Assembly: GCA_902785825.1 (NCBI GenBank)
Contig: CACZZZ010000005.1
Span: 62,001 to 126,000 of the forward strand
DNA: 64,000 nucleotides
Direction: 5' to 3'
DNA from: an uncultured Bacteroidia bacterium
GTDB taxonomy: Bacteria; Bacteroidota; Bacteroidia; Bacteroidales; UBA932
The notes under the pieces were generated by a model. That model saw only the letters and a list, made by a program, of their open reading frames with translations, did no database searches and was not told the DNA's origin. Shown piece after piece: positions 33,501 to 42,225 of this stretch (the stretch's first letter is position 1; each line of letters opens with the position of its first letter). The position numbers and the translations under genes are program-made.

Positions 33501-33669
33501 CGATGGCGTCCCCGAAGGGGGCCTAGGAGAATGGACGTAGCGAGCGAAGGTCAGGCCGGCCAGAGGCGAGCGTCTGTCTGAGGGCCGTCAGGCCCGAGTT
33601 AGCGAGCGGCCGAGCATGGCCGATGCGAGTAGTCTAGTCGACGTGGTACCCCGGAGGGGAGCGCCATCG
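33501..33669. repeat. second palindromic element upstream of GH2 gene
   Basis: CGATGGCGTCCCCGAAGGGG (33501-33520) and CCCCGGAGGGGAGCGCCATC (33649-33668) are imperfect inverted repeats bracketing about 130 bases that contain two TAGCGAGCG motifs (33538, 33600). The interior does not match the copy 1-3 boxes. With the preceding element it fills the 33322-33703 gene-free stretch; nothing else was recognised there. Confidence 0.5.
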
Positions 33670-33703
33670 GACGAGAAACGAACAGTATAAGAAAGTGTTG
33701 AAT

Positions 33704-36361
33704 ATGATGAAGAGGGTTATAATAGCGGTCATCGCATTGGGGGCAAGCGTCATCTCTTGGGGACAGACTCTGGATTCGAGGCTGGGCCATGGCGGGGAAT
33801 ATTCCTGGAAGATGGCCAGGGCTGCGGAAACCGGGGCGACCGCCAGGGAGATGTCCGCCGCCGGGTTTGACGACTCGAAGTGGATGGAGGCCATAGTGCC
33901 TGGGACCGTGCTGACCTCCCTGGTGGAAAACGGGGTGTATCCGGAGCCATATTACGGAACCAACAACAAGATCTCCGAGCACAAGATCCCCGACATCATA
34001 GACACCGGCCGTGAATTCTGGACATATTGGTTCAGAACAGAGTTCGACACTCCGGAAGTAGCTGAAGGCGAAAGGCTTTGGCTCCATCCGCAAGGCATCA
34101 ACTACCGGGCGGAATTCTGGCTTAACGGCCATTTGGTCAGCGAGATGGCCGGAATGTTCAATGACGACCTCATCGACATCACAGACTTCGCGGTCAAAGG
34201 TGGACGCAACGCGCTGGCCGTCCTGGTGAAGCCCGTGGATATTCCCGGAACCACTATGCCCAAACCCTGGGGAGCACCCGGCGAGAACCGCAACGGCGGC
34301 GACGGCGACATCGGCTGGAACACCACTCAACTGATGACGGTCGGCTGGGACTTCTCCTACGACGACGGCATCCGGGACCGCAACACCGGCATCTGGAAAT
34401 CTGTCGAGGTCTTTAAGACCGGCCCGGTACGGCTGGACTCCCCTTTCATAAGGAGTTCTTTCAAAGGTTCTGATCTGACTGAGGCCGCCCAGACCATCTC
34501 CGTCGGCCTAGTCAACCCGGCCAGCGGCTTCCAAAACAACCAGCCGGTCAAATGCGTGGTCGAAGGAGAGATCGAAGGGACCGGAATAAAGTTCTCAAAG
34601 GAAGTCTCCCTCATCCGGGGCGAGGAACCTGTTATCACCTTCAAGCCTGAGGAATATCCCCAACTCATCATCAAAAACCCTCGCCTCTGGTGGCCCAAGA
34701 ACAAAGGGGCGCAGGAGCTTTATAAGCTCAATATTACTGTCAAGGTGGACGGGAAAGTCTCCGACTCCAAAGAGGTCACCTTCGGCATCAGGGACGTGAA
34801 GGTCACCACCGACACTCCCGACGGATCGAAAGTGTTCATAGTCAACGGGAAACGCATGTTCATCCGAGGCAGCAACTGGATTCCTGAAGCGATGCTCCGG
34901 ACCGACGATGAGCGCATGCGGACCGAGATGGCCTACACCGACCAGTCCGGGATCAATTTCCTGCGGCTGTGGGGAGGAGGAATCGCCGAGAGCGACCTTT
35001 TCTACCAGCTTTGCGACGAGTACGGGATCATGGTCTGGCAGGAGTTCTGGATGACTGGCGACACCCGCCACCCTCACGATAAGTCGATATATTTCAATAA
35101 CGTGGCCTCGACCGTCAAGAGGATCCGGAACCATCCCTCGATCATCTTCTACGTAGCCTCCAACGAGAGCACAGAGACAAGCGGTACCCCTGAGTTGCTG
35201 GAATATCTCGACGGGACCCGCCCTTACCAGATGCAGTCAGAGTGCGACGGCATCCACGACGGGAGCCCCTACAAGCAAGTCAATCCGATGCGCCACTACA
35301 CCAACACAGCTTCCGACCGCGGCAGCCGGGTGGATGGTTTCAACCCTGAATATGGCGCCCCTACCCTGCCGGTCATTGAGTCGCTTCGGAAAATGATGCC
35401 TTCGGACAAACTCTGGCCAATTGATAAACCCACTTGGAACTACCTGGACGGCAACGGGTTCCACCTCATGACGACCCTTTATGACGACATGGTCCGCTGT
35501 TACGGGGAGCCTACCGGGATAGAAGACTACGCGCGGAAGGGGCAACTCGTCGGGGCAATGAACTCGAAGAGCATCTGGGAGGTCTGGAACTACAACCGCC
35601 TGGACGATGGGGACCGTTTCTGCTCAGGTCTGCTGTTCTGGTACCACAACTGTCCCAATGTGCAGGTCTGCGCCAGGATGTGGGACTACTACCTTGAGCC
35701 AACCGCATCACTCTACCACACGATGCATTCCCTGGAGCCGCTTCACGTCCAGTTTGATTATCTGAAGAACACTGTCAGCGTGATCAACGACTCGCTGGAA
35801 CCGGCCTCCGGACTCAAGTTGAAAGCCAGGTTATACGACCTTTCCAGCAAGCTGGTTAAGACCTGGGAGGCCTCGATAGACATTCCCGCCGAGAAGGCCA
35901 TGGACGATGTCTTGACGCTTGACTTCCCCACTTCGATCTCAAAGGTCCATTTCATTGATCTACAACTCTCCGACAAGTCCGGAAAAGTGGTCTCAGAGAA
36001 TCTTTACTGGCGTTCCACGGATTCCTATGATGGGCCGCAGACCGTCACGGGCCCGTGCACTTCTGGTTTTGAATCGTTGCAGGATATGCCCAAGGCTTCC
36101 GTCAAAGTCATCAGGCGTAATCTCCCGGACGGAAGCGTCGAAGTCACTCTGCGAAACACCTCGTCCAAGATAGCGTTCTTCAACAGGTTGCAACTCCGCG
36201 ATTCTTCCGGCGAACCTGTCCACGGCACCATGTATTCAGACAACTTCGTGAGCCTTCTCCCTAAGACCTCCAAGACGATCTTGATCAAGCCCGCGGCCAG
36301 CCACCATGGCGACCTCCAGGTTTTCTTCGAAGGATGGAACTCATCCCCAAAATCTTTCTAA
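33704..36361 (+). CDS. GH2 exo-beta-mannosidase/glucosaminidase-like enzyme
   Basis: 885 residues from the ATG at 33704, with a signal peptide (MMKRVIIAVIALGASVISWG). GH2 layout: N-terminal jelly roll, Ig-like domain, TIM barrel with GSNWIPEAMLRTDDERM, LRLWGGGIAESDLFYQLCDEYGI, acid/base Glu in VASNES and nucleophile Glu in NPEYGAP, then Ig-like C-terminal domains. The barrel motifs are those of beta-mannosidase and exo-beta-glucosaminidase (CsxA-like) subfamilies rather than beta-galactosidase. An FAD oxidoreductase with a Tat signal follows after 25 bp. Confidence 0.82.
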   Translation: MMKRVIIAVIALGASVISWGQTLDSRLGHGGEYSWKMARAAETGATAREMSAAGFDDSKWMEAIVPGTVLTSLVENGVYPEPYYGTNNKISEHKIPDIIDTGREFWTYWFRTEFDTPEVAEGERLWLHPQGINYRAEFWLNGHLVSEMAGMFNDDLIDITDFAVKGGRNALAVLVKPVDIPGTTMPKPWGAPGENRNGGDGDIGWNTTQLMTVGWDFSYDDGIRDRNTGIWKSVEVFKTGPVRLDSPFIRSSFKGSDLTEAAQTISVGLVNPASGFQNNQPVKCVVEGEIEGTGIKFSKEVSLIRGEEPVITFKPEEYPQLIIKNPRLWWPKNKGAQELYKLNITVKVDGKVSDSKEVTFGIRDVKVTTDTPDGSKVFIVNGKRMFIRGSNWIPEAMLRTDDERMRTEMAYTDQSGINFLRLWGGGIAESDLFYQLCDEYGIMVWQEFWMTGDTRHPHDKSIYFNNVASTVKRIRNHPSIIFYVASNESTETSGTPELLEYLDGTRPYQMQSECDGIHDGSPYKQVNPMRHYTNTASDRGSRVDGFNPEYGAPTLPVIESLRKMMPSDKLWPIDKPTWNYLDGNGFHLMTTLYDDMVRCYGEPTGIEDYARKGQLVGAMNSKSIWEVWNYNRLDDGDRFCSGLLFWYHNCPNVQVCARMWDYYLEPTASLYHTMHSLEPLHVQFDYLKNTVSVINDSLEPASGLKLKARLYDLSSKLVKTWEASIDIPAEKAMDDVLTLDFPTSISKVHFIDLQLSDKSGKVVSENLYWRSTDSYDGPQTVTGPCTSGFESLQDMPKASVKVIRRNLPDGSVEVTLRNTSSKIAFFNRLQLRDSSGEPVHGTMYSDNFVSLLPKTSKTILIKPAASHHGDLQVFFEGWNSSPKSF

Positions 36362-36386
36362 TTTTATTAACCAATTATTCATTCAA

Positions 36387-37688
36387 ATGAAAAGAAGGGA
36401 TTTCCTGAAGATTGGGTCGGCCGCGACGGGAGCGGCGCTTGTCGGTGGGGCTATTCCCGCCGCCGGAGCGGAGAAAACTAAGCTGTCAACAGACAATATC
36501 GCTGTCGAGGGTTACGTCAAGGAACCCGCGCGGAAGATTCCTGTGATAGCTTCATGCGACATCCTGGTCGCTGGAGCCGGTCCCGCCGGATTCGCTGCAG
36601 CGCTTGCCGCGGCAAGGGAAGGCGCAAGTGTCATATTACTGGAAATGAACAGTTTCCTTGGCGGCTTATGGACCGGAGGATCTGTTCTGCCCCTCAACTG
36701 CATGGAGGCTAAAACCGCCTCAGGTTGGAAGCAGGTGGTCTATGGGATCGCTGACGAGCTTGCGGTAGAGCTCAAGGAGATGGGAATGTCCTTCCAGCCC
36801 GGACGCTCCCCTGTCGTTGACCCGGAGGCCACGAAACACGCGATGCGACTGATGGTCAACGCGGCCGGGGTGAAAGTACTTTATTTCGCCCATGCTGTGA
36901 ATATTGTAAAGTCCGGCGACCGGATCGACAGCGTGATCATTGAGAGCAAGAGCGGTCGGAGCGCCATAAAAGCCAAATATTTCGTGGATACCACCGGCGA
37001 CGGTGACCTCTTCTACTGGGCCGGCGAGAGCTACCGCTTTGTCAAGCACCATATCGGTGCCATGTGGCGGGTCGGGAACCTCAAGGAGGACAATGCCCAC
37101 GGCAGCATGACCCCGATAAAGGGCGTGGGTCTAATGCACACCAACGGGGAATATGACCAGGATGGACTGGACATATTCAACATGTCTCGCTTGAATGATT
37201 CTTTGCGGCAATATATGTGGGACAAGACCCAGGAGCTAAGGTCCAAGAGGGGCTGCGAGGACGCCTTCCTGATGGAGACTCCACCTCTTCTCGGAGTCAG
37301 GGTCACAAGGGTGCTGGACAGCCTCCGCAATGTCTCGATGGCCGACGCTATCGGCAAAACGACCTATGAGGATGTCGTAGGAATCGCAGGGGTCGATATT
37401 GACGGAAATCTTGACGGGAAGAAATACAGTGTTTGGGAAAGGCCTGCCTGGCAGATTCCCCTGCGCTCTCTCCTTCCGAGAAAGACCCCGAACCTGGTCG
37501 TGGCCGGACGCTGCTTCGGTTACGAGGCAGACATCACTTATGATGCCCGTGAGATAGCTACCTGCCTCGTCACAGGTCAGGCTGCCGGTACGGCGGCTGC
37601 AAAAGCATTGAAAGACAGGGCTTCAGTCCAGAGCGTGGATCCCTCGGAAGTCCAATCCACCCTCCGGAAAGCAGGCGTCAGAATCTGA
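36387..37688 (+). CDS. Tat-exported FAD-dependent oxidoreductase
   Basis: 433 residues from the ATG at 36387, chosen because it gives a twin-arginine signal (KRRDFLKIG, then a hydrophobic stretch). The FAD-binding fold starts at DILVAGAGPAGFAAALAAAREGASVILLE. The C-terminal LVVAGRCFGYEADITYDAREIATCLVTGQAAGTAAA is typical of the PF12831-type FAD oxidoreductases found in polysaccharide loci. Substrate unknown; probably an exported sugar or glycoside oxidoreductase acting with the GH2 upstream. Confidence 0.8.
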   Translation: MKRRDFLKIGSAATGAALVGGAIPAAGAEKTKLSTDNIAVEGYVKEPARKIPVIASCDILVAGAGPAGFAAALAAAREGASVILLEMNSFLGGLWTGGSVLPLNCMEAKTASGWKQVVYGIADELAVELKEMGMSFQPGRSPVVDPEATKHAMRLMVNAAGVKVLYFAHAVNIVKSGDRIDSVIIESKSGRSAIKAKYFVDTTGDGDLFYWAGESYRFVKHHIGAMWRVGNLKEDNAHGSMTPIKGVGLMHTNGEYDQDGLDIFNMSRLNDSLRQYMWDKTQELRSKRGCEDAFLMETPPLLGVRVTRVLDSLRNVSMADAIGKTTYEDVVGIAGVDIDGNLDGKKYSVWERPAWQIPLRSLLPRKTPNLVVAGRCFGYEADITYDAREIATCLVTGQAAGTAAAKALKDRASVQSVDPSEVQSTLRKAGVRI

Positions 37689-37695
37689 TCAGTCG

Positions 37696-39084
37696 TTATT
37701 GTTTCTCGTAATCCTTCAAGGCGGCGAAGGCCTTGGGGGCCAGTATTATGATCGCGATGACGTTCACCCACGCCATCAGGCCGACCCCGATGTCACCGAG
37801 GGTCCAGACTGTGTTCGCCTCCTTGACAGCACCGAAAACGACCGAAGCGAGGATAACGACCTGAAGAAGCCTTATCAGAAGATTCTCAGTCTTTCTGGAG
37901 AAGTTCTCCTTGAGGCTGCAAAGGTACATTATGCTGGACTCTGAATAGAAATAATAGGCCATAACTGTGGTGAACACGAAGAAGGCAAGGGCAACGCTCA
38001 CGAAAATGCTCCCGAAACCGCCGATCACCGAATCGACGGCCGCCTGGGTATATCCAACATAATTGGCTCCGAGTCCGGGATCGTTCGCCACAAGCATTTC
38101 CCCGGTCTTAGCGTCGAGAATATTGAAAGTTCCTGCGGAGAGGATCATCAGAGCCGTGGCGGTACAGACCAGAAGGGTATCCACATAGACGGAGAAAGCC
38201 TGAACCAAGCCCTGCTCGGCAGGGTGCTTGACATCAGCGGACGCCGAAGGAATAGCTCCAGTTCCCTGCCCTGCCTCGTTGGAGAATAGTCCACGCTTGA
38301 CCCCCATCATGATTGTCGAGCCAAGTATTCCACCGCACAAAGGATTGATCCCGAACGCGTTCCCTACAATCATAGAGAGCAGGCCGGGAATCGCTTTCCA
38401 ATTGAGGGCGAGGATCACAAGAGAGATCAGGACATATACCACAGCCATGATCGGTGTGACCACGGAGGCGGCCTTCGCTATCCTCTGTACTCCTCCGACG
38501 ATCACCAGACCGAGGATGAAAGCCAGGACCAGGCCAGAGATCAGAGGATTGATCCCGAACGAGTTCATAGCCGCAGCTGAGAGGCCGTTGGACTGGACAG
38601 TCGGAAGGAGCAAGCCTGTGGCCAAGATTGTCACAACGGCGAAGAGTATGGCCATCCAGCGAGCCTTGAGGCCTTTCTCAATGTAGGTCGCTGGACCTCC
38701 CCTGTAACCTGTCGGATGTGAGAACTTGAATAACTGCGCGAGAGTGGATTCGACATAAGCGGTAGAGGCTCCGAAGAAAGCTATGATCCACATCCAGAAA
38801 ACCGCCCCAGGTCCTCCGAGAGCTATGGCGGTAGCGACTCCGACGATATTACCAGTCCCCACCCTGCCGGAAAGAGCTATGCAAAAAGCCTCAAAAGATG
38901 ACACTCCTTTGCTAGCGGACTCCTTGTCTTTTTTGCGGAAAAGCAAACGGGTCATCAGGCCGAAACGCCTGAGCTGGACAAAGCGGGTGCGCAGGGAGAA
39001 ATAAAGGCCAGCCCCAACCAGCAGGATAACCAGCGCCGGACTCCAGATGACGTTGTTAATCGAGGATACTATCTTGTCGAACAT
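37696..39084 (-). CDS. alanine/glycine:cation symporter (AGCS family)
   Basis: 462-residue inner-membrane transporter with about ten to eleven helices. Family motifs: FEAFCIALSGRVGTGNIVGVATAIALGGPGAVFWMW near 62-98 and FSNEAGQGTGAIPSASADVKHP near 265-285. It takes up alanine or glycine with Na+. It converges on the FAD oxidoreductase gene with a 7 bp gap. Confidence 0.92.
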   Translation of the reverse strand: MFDKIVSSINNVIWSPALVILLVGAGLYFSLRTRFVQLRRFGLMTRLLFRKKDKESASKGVSSFEAFCIALSGRVGTGNIVGVATAIALGGPGAVFWMWIIAFFGASTAYVESTLAQLFKFSHPTGYRGGPATYIEKGLKARWMAILFAVVTILATGLLLPTVQSNGLSAAAMNSFGINPLISGLVLAFILGLVIVGGVQRIAKAASVVTPIMAVVYVLISLVILALNWKAIPGLLSMIVGNAFGINPLCGGILGSTIMMGVKRGLFSNEAGQGTGAIPSASADVKHPAEQGLVQAFSVYVDTLLVCTATALMILSAGTFNILDAKTGEMLVANDPGLGANYVGYTQAAVDSVIGGFGSIFVSVALAFFVFTTVMAYYFYSESSIMYLCSLKENFSRKTENLLIRLLQVVILASVVFGAVKEANTVWTLGDIGVGLMAWVNVIAIIILAPKAFAALKDYEKQ

Positions 39085-39127
39085 AGCCTAAAAATAAGAA
39101 AATATCCCTGATTATCAAAATAATAAC

Positions 39128-39154
39128 AAAAAAAAGGCCGGCAGATAGCCGGCC
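39128..39154 (-). terminator. terminator of aquaporin gene
   Basis: GGCCGGC (39136-39142), loop AGATA, GCCGGCC (39148-39154); on the minus strand a run of eight T follows. It is 20 bp past the aquaporin stop. Confidence 0.9.
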
Positions 39155-39173
39155 TAAAACGTCGCGATCGGAA

Positions 39174-39869
39174 CTATTTTTCCTCCTTGGGTGTAAGGGC
39201 GCACCAGACAATGGCGCTAAGGGCACCACCGATGAGCGGGGCGACGATGAACACCCAGAGATCCTTCAGGGCCTGACCGCCAGCGAAGAGGGCGGGACCG
39301 ATTGAACGGGCGGGGTTGACGGAGGTTCCGGTGAGGTTGATGCACACGAGGTGGATCAGCACGAGGCTGAGACCGATGGCGAGACCGGCGAAGTTGCCAG
39401 CTCCGACCTTGCTGTCGGTGGTTCCGAGAACCACGAGGACGAACAGGAAGGTGGCTACGACCTCAACGAGGAAAGCTCCACCGACTCCACCGGCTCCGGC
39501 GACACCGTTAGTGCCAAGTCCGGCAGGGTTGGCACCCGCGAAAGCGGCACCAGGCTGGGCCATGGTCTTCGCGAAAAGAAGAAGGCATGCTCCGGCGATG
39601 ATGGCACCGACGATCTGTCCGCACCAGTAGCCGCAGGCATCCTTCCAGCTCATGCGGCCAGAAAGGGCCACGCCGAGGGTGATGGCAGGATTGATGTGGC
39701 AACCGGAGATTCCGCCGATGGTGTAAGCCATGGCGATGACCGAAAGACCGAAGGCCGCGGCGGTCGCGAACAGGCCGGCGGGAGTGCCGCAACCCACGAA
39801 CATTGCCGTGGCGCAGCCGAGGAAAGTCAGGACGAATGTCCCGATACATTCAGCGATGTACTTTCTCAT
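39174..39869 (-). CDS. aqpZ: aquaporin (AqpZ-like MIP channel)
   Basis: 231 residues, six helices with the two re-entrant NPA motifs HINPAITLG and SVNPARSIGPA. The selectivity-filter Arg follows the second NPA (NPAR), and the filter His is in LIHLVC. This favours a water channel over a glycerol facilitator. It stands alone, with its own terminator. Confidence 0.92.
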   Translation of the reverse strand: MRKYIAECIGTFVLTFLGCATAMFVGCGTPAGLFATAAAFGLSVIAMAYTIGGISGCHINPAITLGVALSGRMSWKDACGYWCGQIVGAIIAGACLLLFAKTMAQPGAAFAGANPAGLGTNGVAGAGGVGGAFLVEVVATFLFVLVVLGTTDSKVGAGNFAGLAIGLSLVLIHLVCINLTGTSVNPARSIGPALFAGGQALKDLWVFIVAPLIGGALSAIVWCALTPKEEK

Positions 39870-39996
39870 AATGTTTTGTTATTAAGTGATATTAACAATG
39901 GTTGTTATACCTTTTACCATGCCAATTTACAAAATTTTCCGTTTTAATCCATCATTTTTTCTAAATTTACGAACCGAACAATAACCAAGAACGATC

Positions 39997-41082
39997 ATGG
40001 ACACGCATGTTGTGATTATGGCCGGAGGAGTCGGAAGCCGCCTGTGGCCTGTTAGCCTCCCGGAGAAGCCGAAACAATTCATAGACCTTTTAGGGATAGG
40101 CAAGACTTTGATACAAATGACAGTTGACAGATTCCGTCCTGTCTGCGATCTGGGGAATTTCTGGGTCGTGACCTCCGAGGCGTATGTCGATATAGTCAGG
40201 GAACAACTTCCGGATATTCCTAAAGAACAGATACTCGCGGAGCCTGTCCCCCGCAACACGGCTCCCTGCATAGCGTACGCCTGCTGGAAGATTTCCGCTA
40301 AGCACCCGGACGCCAACATCATCGTGACACCGGCGGATGCCCTGGTGATAAATGTCCAGAAGTTCGCCGCAGCGATCCGCAAAGCCCTCAATTTCACTGA
40401 CGGCAGCGGAAAGATAGTCACTGTCGGCATAGAGCCCACAAGGCCGGAGACAGGCTACGGGTATATCCAGGCAGCGGAGAGAAAACCCGATGAGATTGTC
40501 AAGGTCCTGGAGTTCAAGGAAAAGCCAGATCTTCAGACCGCCAAGTACTACATCGCCGCAGGCAATTATTTCTGGAATGCCGGAATATTCGTATGGAGCT
40601 GCAAGACAATTATTTCCGAGCTAAGAACCCATGCCCCGCAGATTGCCGGGGTGATGGATCGGATCGCGGCGTCGTTCGGGACATGGAAAGAGAAAGAGAC
40701 TTTGGACGAGCTGTTCCCGACTTGCGAGAAGATATCGATCGACTACGCCGTCATGGAGAAGTCTAAGGACATCTACGTCATAGCCAGCGACCTCGGCTGG
40801 TCAGACCTCGGCAGCTTCTCTTCTATCAAAGAGCATATTCCCATGCCGGAAGAGGATCCCGTCCCGGACGGAGGATCGGCTAAGGCTGTCGAAGGCGACA
40901 ACAAGGTGATAGGTAAGGACATAAGGTTGTTCGGCTGCGAAGGGTGCATCGTTCACGCCGAAGGTTCTGAAAAAGTCGTGGTGTCCGGCCTGAAGGACTA
41001 TATAGTCGCTGTCAAGGACGGCGATGTGCTGGTCTGCCCCATCAGTGAGGAGCAGATGATCAAGGATTATTCCGCCCAATAG
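39997..41082 (+). CDS. manC: mannose-1-phosphate guanylyltransferase
   Basis: 361 residues with the nucleotidyltransferase signature MAGGVGSRLWPVSLPEKPKQF near the N-terminus, FKEKPD near 170 and the left-handed helix-like C-terminus. It lacks the fused isomerase domain of long ManC/AlgA proteins. It makes GDP-mannose from mannose-1-phosphate and GTP for surface polysaccharides. It is 2 bp from the LpxH-like gene. A TAAATTTA sequence at 39962-39969 is a possible -7 box. Confidence 0.92.
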   Translation: MDTHVVIMAGGVGSRLWPVSLPEKPKQFIDLLGIGKTLIQMTVDRFRPVCDLGNFWVVTSEAYVDIVREQLPDIPKEQILAEPVPRNTAPCIAYACWKISAKHPDANIIVTPADALVINVQKFAAAIRKALNFTDGSGKIVTVGIEPTRPETGYGYIQAAERKPDEIVKVLEFKEKPDLQTAKYYIAAGNYFWNAGIFVWSCKTIISELRTHAPQIAGVMDRIAASFGTWKEKETLDELFPTCEKISIDYAVMEKSKDIYVIASDLGWSDLGSFSSIKEHIPMPEEDPVPDGGSAKAVEGDNKVIGKDIRLFGCEGCIVHAEGSEKVVVSGLKDYIVAVKDGDVLVCPISEEQMIKDYSAQ

Positions 41083-41084
41083 CC

Positions 41085-41855
41085 ATGGAAAGGAAGTATT
41101 TTAAGACCGTCGTGGTCTCCGACCTCCATTTGGGTTCGCTCTACTCCAAGGTAGTGGAACTCACCCGTTTCCTTGAGAGCCTGACCTGCGACACGCTGAT
41201 CTTGGCCGGAGACATCATCGACGGTTGGCAACTCAAGAAGATTGAGGATAAGTGGACCGTCAGGGAGTCAGCTTTCATCAAGTCAGTGATGGAGCTGATG
41301 GAAGTCTTCCATACCGAGGTCATATATGTGACCGGCAACCACGACGACTTCCTCGACCACATAACTCCCTGCCAGCTTTTCAACATCAACATCGTCAACG
41401 AATACATGATCGACGATGAGGGCGGGCGCTTTGTGGTGATCCACGGGCATGCCTTCGACAGCATCACCAGCCATTTCAAGTGGCTGTCCAACTTCGGGGA
41501 CACAGCCTACAATTTCCTGCTGAGGTTCAATAACCTTAAGAACAGGGCCAGGGATAAGCAAGGAAAAGAGAAATACTCCTTCTCGAAGGCCTTGAAACAC
41601 GGGGTCAAGAAAGCCGTGAACCTGATCTCGGGCTTCGAGTCGGACATAGCGGAGTTCGCCAAGTCCAAGAAATGTGACGGGATCATCTGCGGGCATATCC
41701 ACCATCCGGAGGACAAAATCCTGAAAAACGGGATCCGTTACCTCAACAGTGGAGACTGGGTGGAGAGCCTCACAGCCCTGGGCGAGGATGAGGACTGCAA
41801 ATGGAAGGTGTTGAAATACGGAGACTTGGTGACGGAAGGTGTTTCGACTGATTAA
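41085..41855 (+). CDS. LpxH-like metallophosphoesterase
   Basis: 256 residues with the calcineurin-like metal motifs SDLHLGS, GDIIDG, GNHDD, IHGHAFD and GHIHHPE. The arrangement matches the UDP-2,3-diacylglucosamine diphosphatase LpxH group, which cuts UDP-diacylglucosamine in lipid A synthesis. Bacteroidota often have more than one homologue, so the precise substrate is not certain. The extended insert GFESDIAEFAKSKKCDGIIC is typical of the group. Confidence 0.8.
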   Translation: MERKYFKTVVVSDLHLGSLYSKVVELTRFLESLTCDTLILAGDIIDGWQLKKIEDKWTVRESAFIKSVMELMEVFHTEVIYVTGNHDDFLDHITPCQLFNINIVNEYMIDDEGGRFVVIHGHAFDSITSHFKWLSNFGDTAYNFLLRFNNLKNRARDKQGKEKYSFSKALKHGVKKAVNLISGFESDIAEFAKSKKCDGIICGHIHHPEDKILKNGIRYLNSGDWVESLTALGEDEDCKWKVLKYGDLVTEGVSTD

Positions 41856-41881
41856 AAAAGTTTAAAAAAAGTCCAAAAAAT

Positions 41882-41912
41882 TTGGTTTTTTCCCACGAAC
41901 AGTATAAATTTG
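41882..41912 (+). promoter_or_regulatory. promoter for the tRNA-Lys pair
   Basis: TTG (41882-41884), 20 bp spacer, TAAATTTG (41905-41912): an exact Bacteroidota sigma promoter, about 37 bp before the first tRNA. Confidence 0.75.
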
Positions 41913-41949
41913 CAGTCCCGATTCGGAAATAATCCGAACCGACTGGAAA

Positions 41950-42022
41950 GAATCGTTAGCTCAGTTGGTAGAGCACAACACTTTTAATGTTGGGGTCTCG
42001 GGTTCGAGCCCCGAACGGTTCA
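41950..42022 (+). tRNA. tRNA-Lys (anticodon TTT)
   Basis: 73 nt. Acceptor GAATCGT / ACGGTTC (one G-T pair), D stem GCTC/GAGC, anticodon stem CAACA/TGTTG with loop CTTTTAA, T loop TTCGAGC, discriminator A. No encoded CCA. Confidence 0.96.
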
Positions 42023-42048
42023 CTAAGGAGCCACGTTCTTTAAAAAAT

Positions 42049-42121
42049 GCTTTGTTAGCTCAGTTGGTAGAGCAACTGACTCTTAATCAGTGGGTCTAGG
42101 GTTCGAGTCCCTAACAGAGCA
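42049..42121 (+). tRNA. tRNA-Lys (anticodon CTT)
   Basis: 73 nt. Acceptor GCTTTGT / ACAGAGC, D stem GCTC/GAGC, anticodon stem ACTGA/TCAGT with loop CTCTTAA, T loop TTCGAGT, discriminator A. It follows the TTT gene by 26 bp, giving both lysine codons their own tRNA from one transcript. Confidence 0.96.
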
Positions 42122-42125
42122 CGTT

Positions 42126-42168
42126 AATCCCCTTGTAGCCAAAAGGTTATGAGGGGATTTTTTTGTGA
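42126..42168 (+). terminator. terminator after tRNA-Lys genes
   Basis: AATCCCCT and AGGGGATT form the main stem, with GCC/GGT pairing inside, followed by a run of T. Confidence 0.85.
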
Positions 42169-42170
42169 TT

Positions 42171-42205
42171 TTGCACTGACAGTTATTTGTCGTATATTAG
42201 CGGAA
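42171..42205 (+). promoter_or_regulatory. promoter of the sulfatase gene
   Basis: TTG at 42171-42173, 19 bp spacer, TATATTAG at 42193-42200 (one change from TAnnTTTG), about 25 bp before the ATG at 42226. The 16-mer TCGTATATTAGCGGAA (42190-42205) is identical to 46765-46780 upstream of the TlpA gene. Confidence 0.6.
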
Positions 42206-42225
42206 CTGCTTTATACTCACGGAAC

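Noticed and set aside
42187-42225. TTG start and N-terminal extension of the sulfatase
   Set aside because: This stretch is the promoter region, and the ATG at 42226 gives a normal signal peptide.
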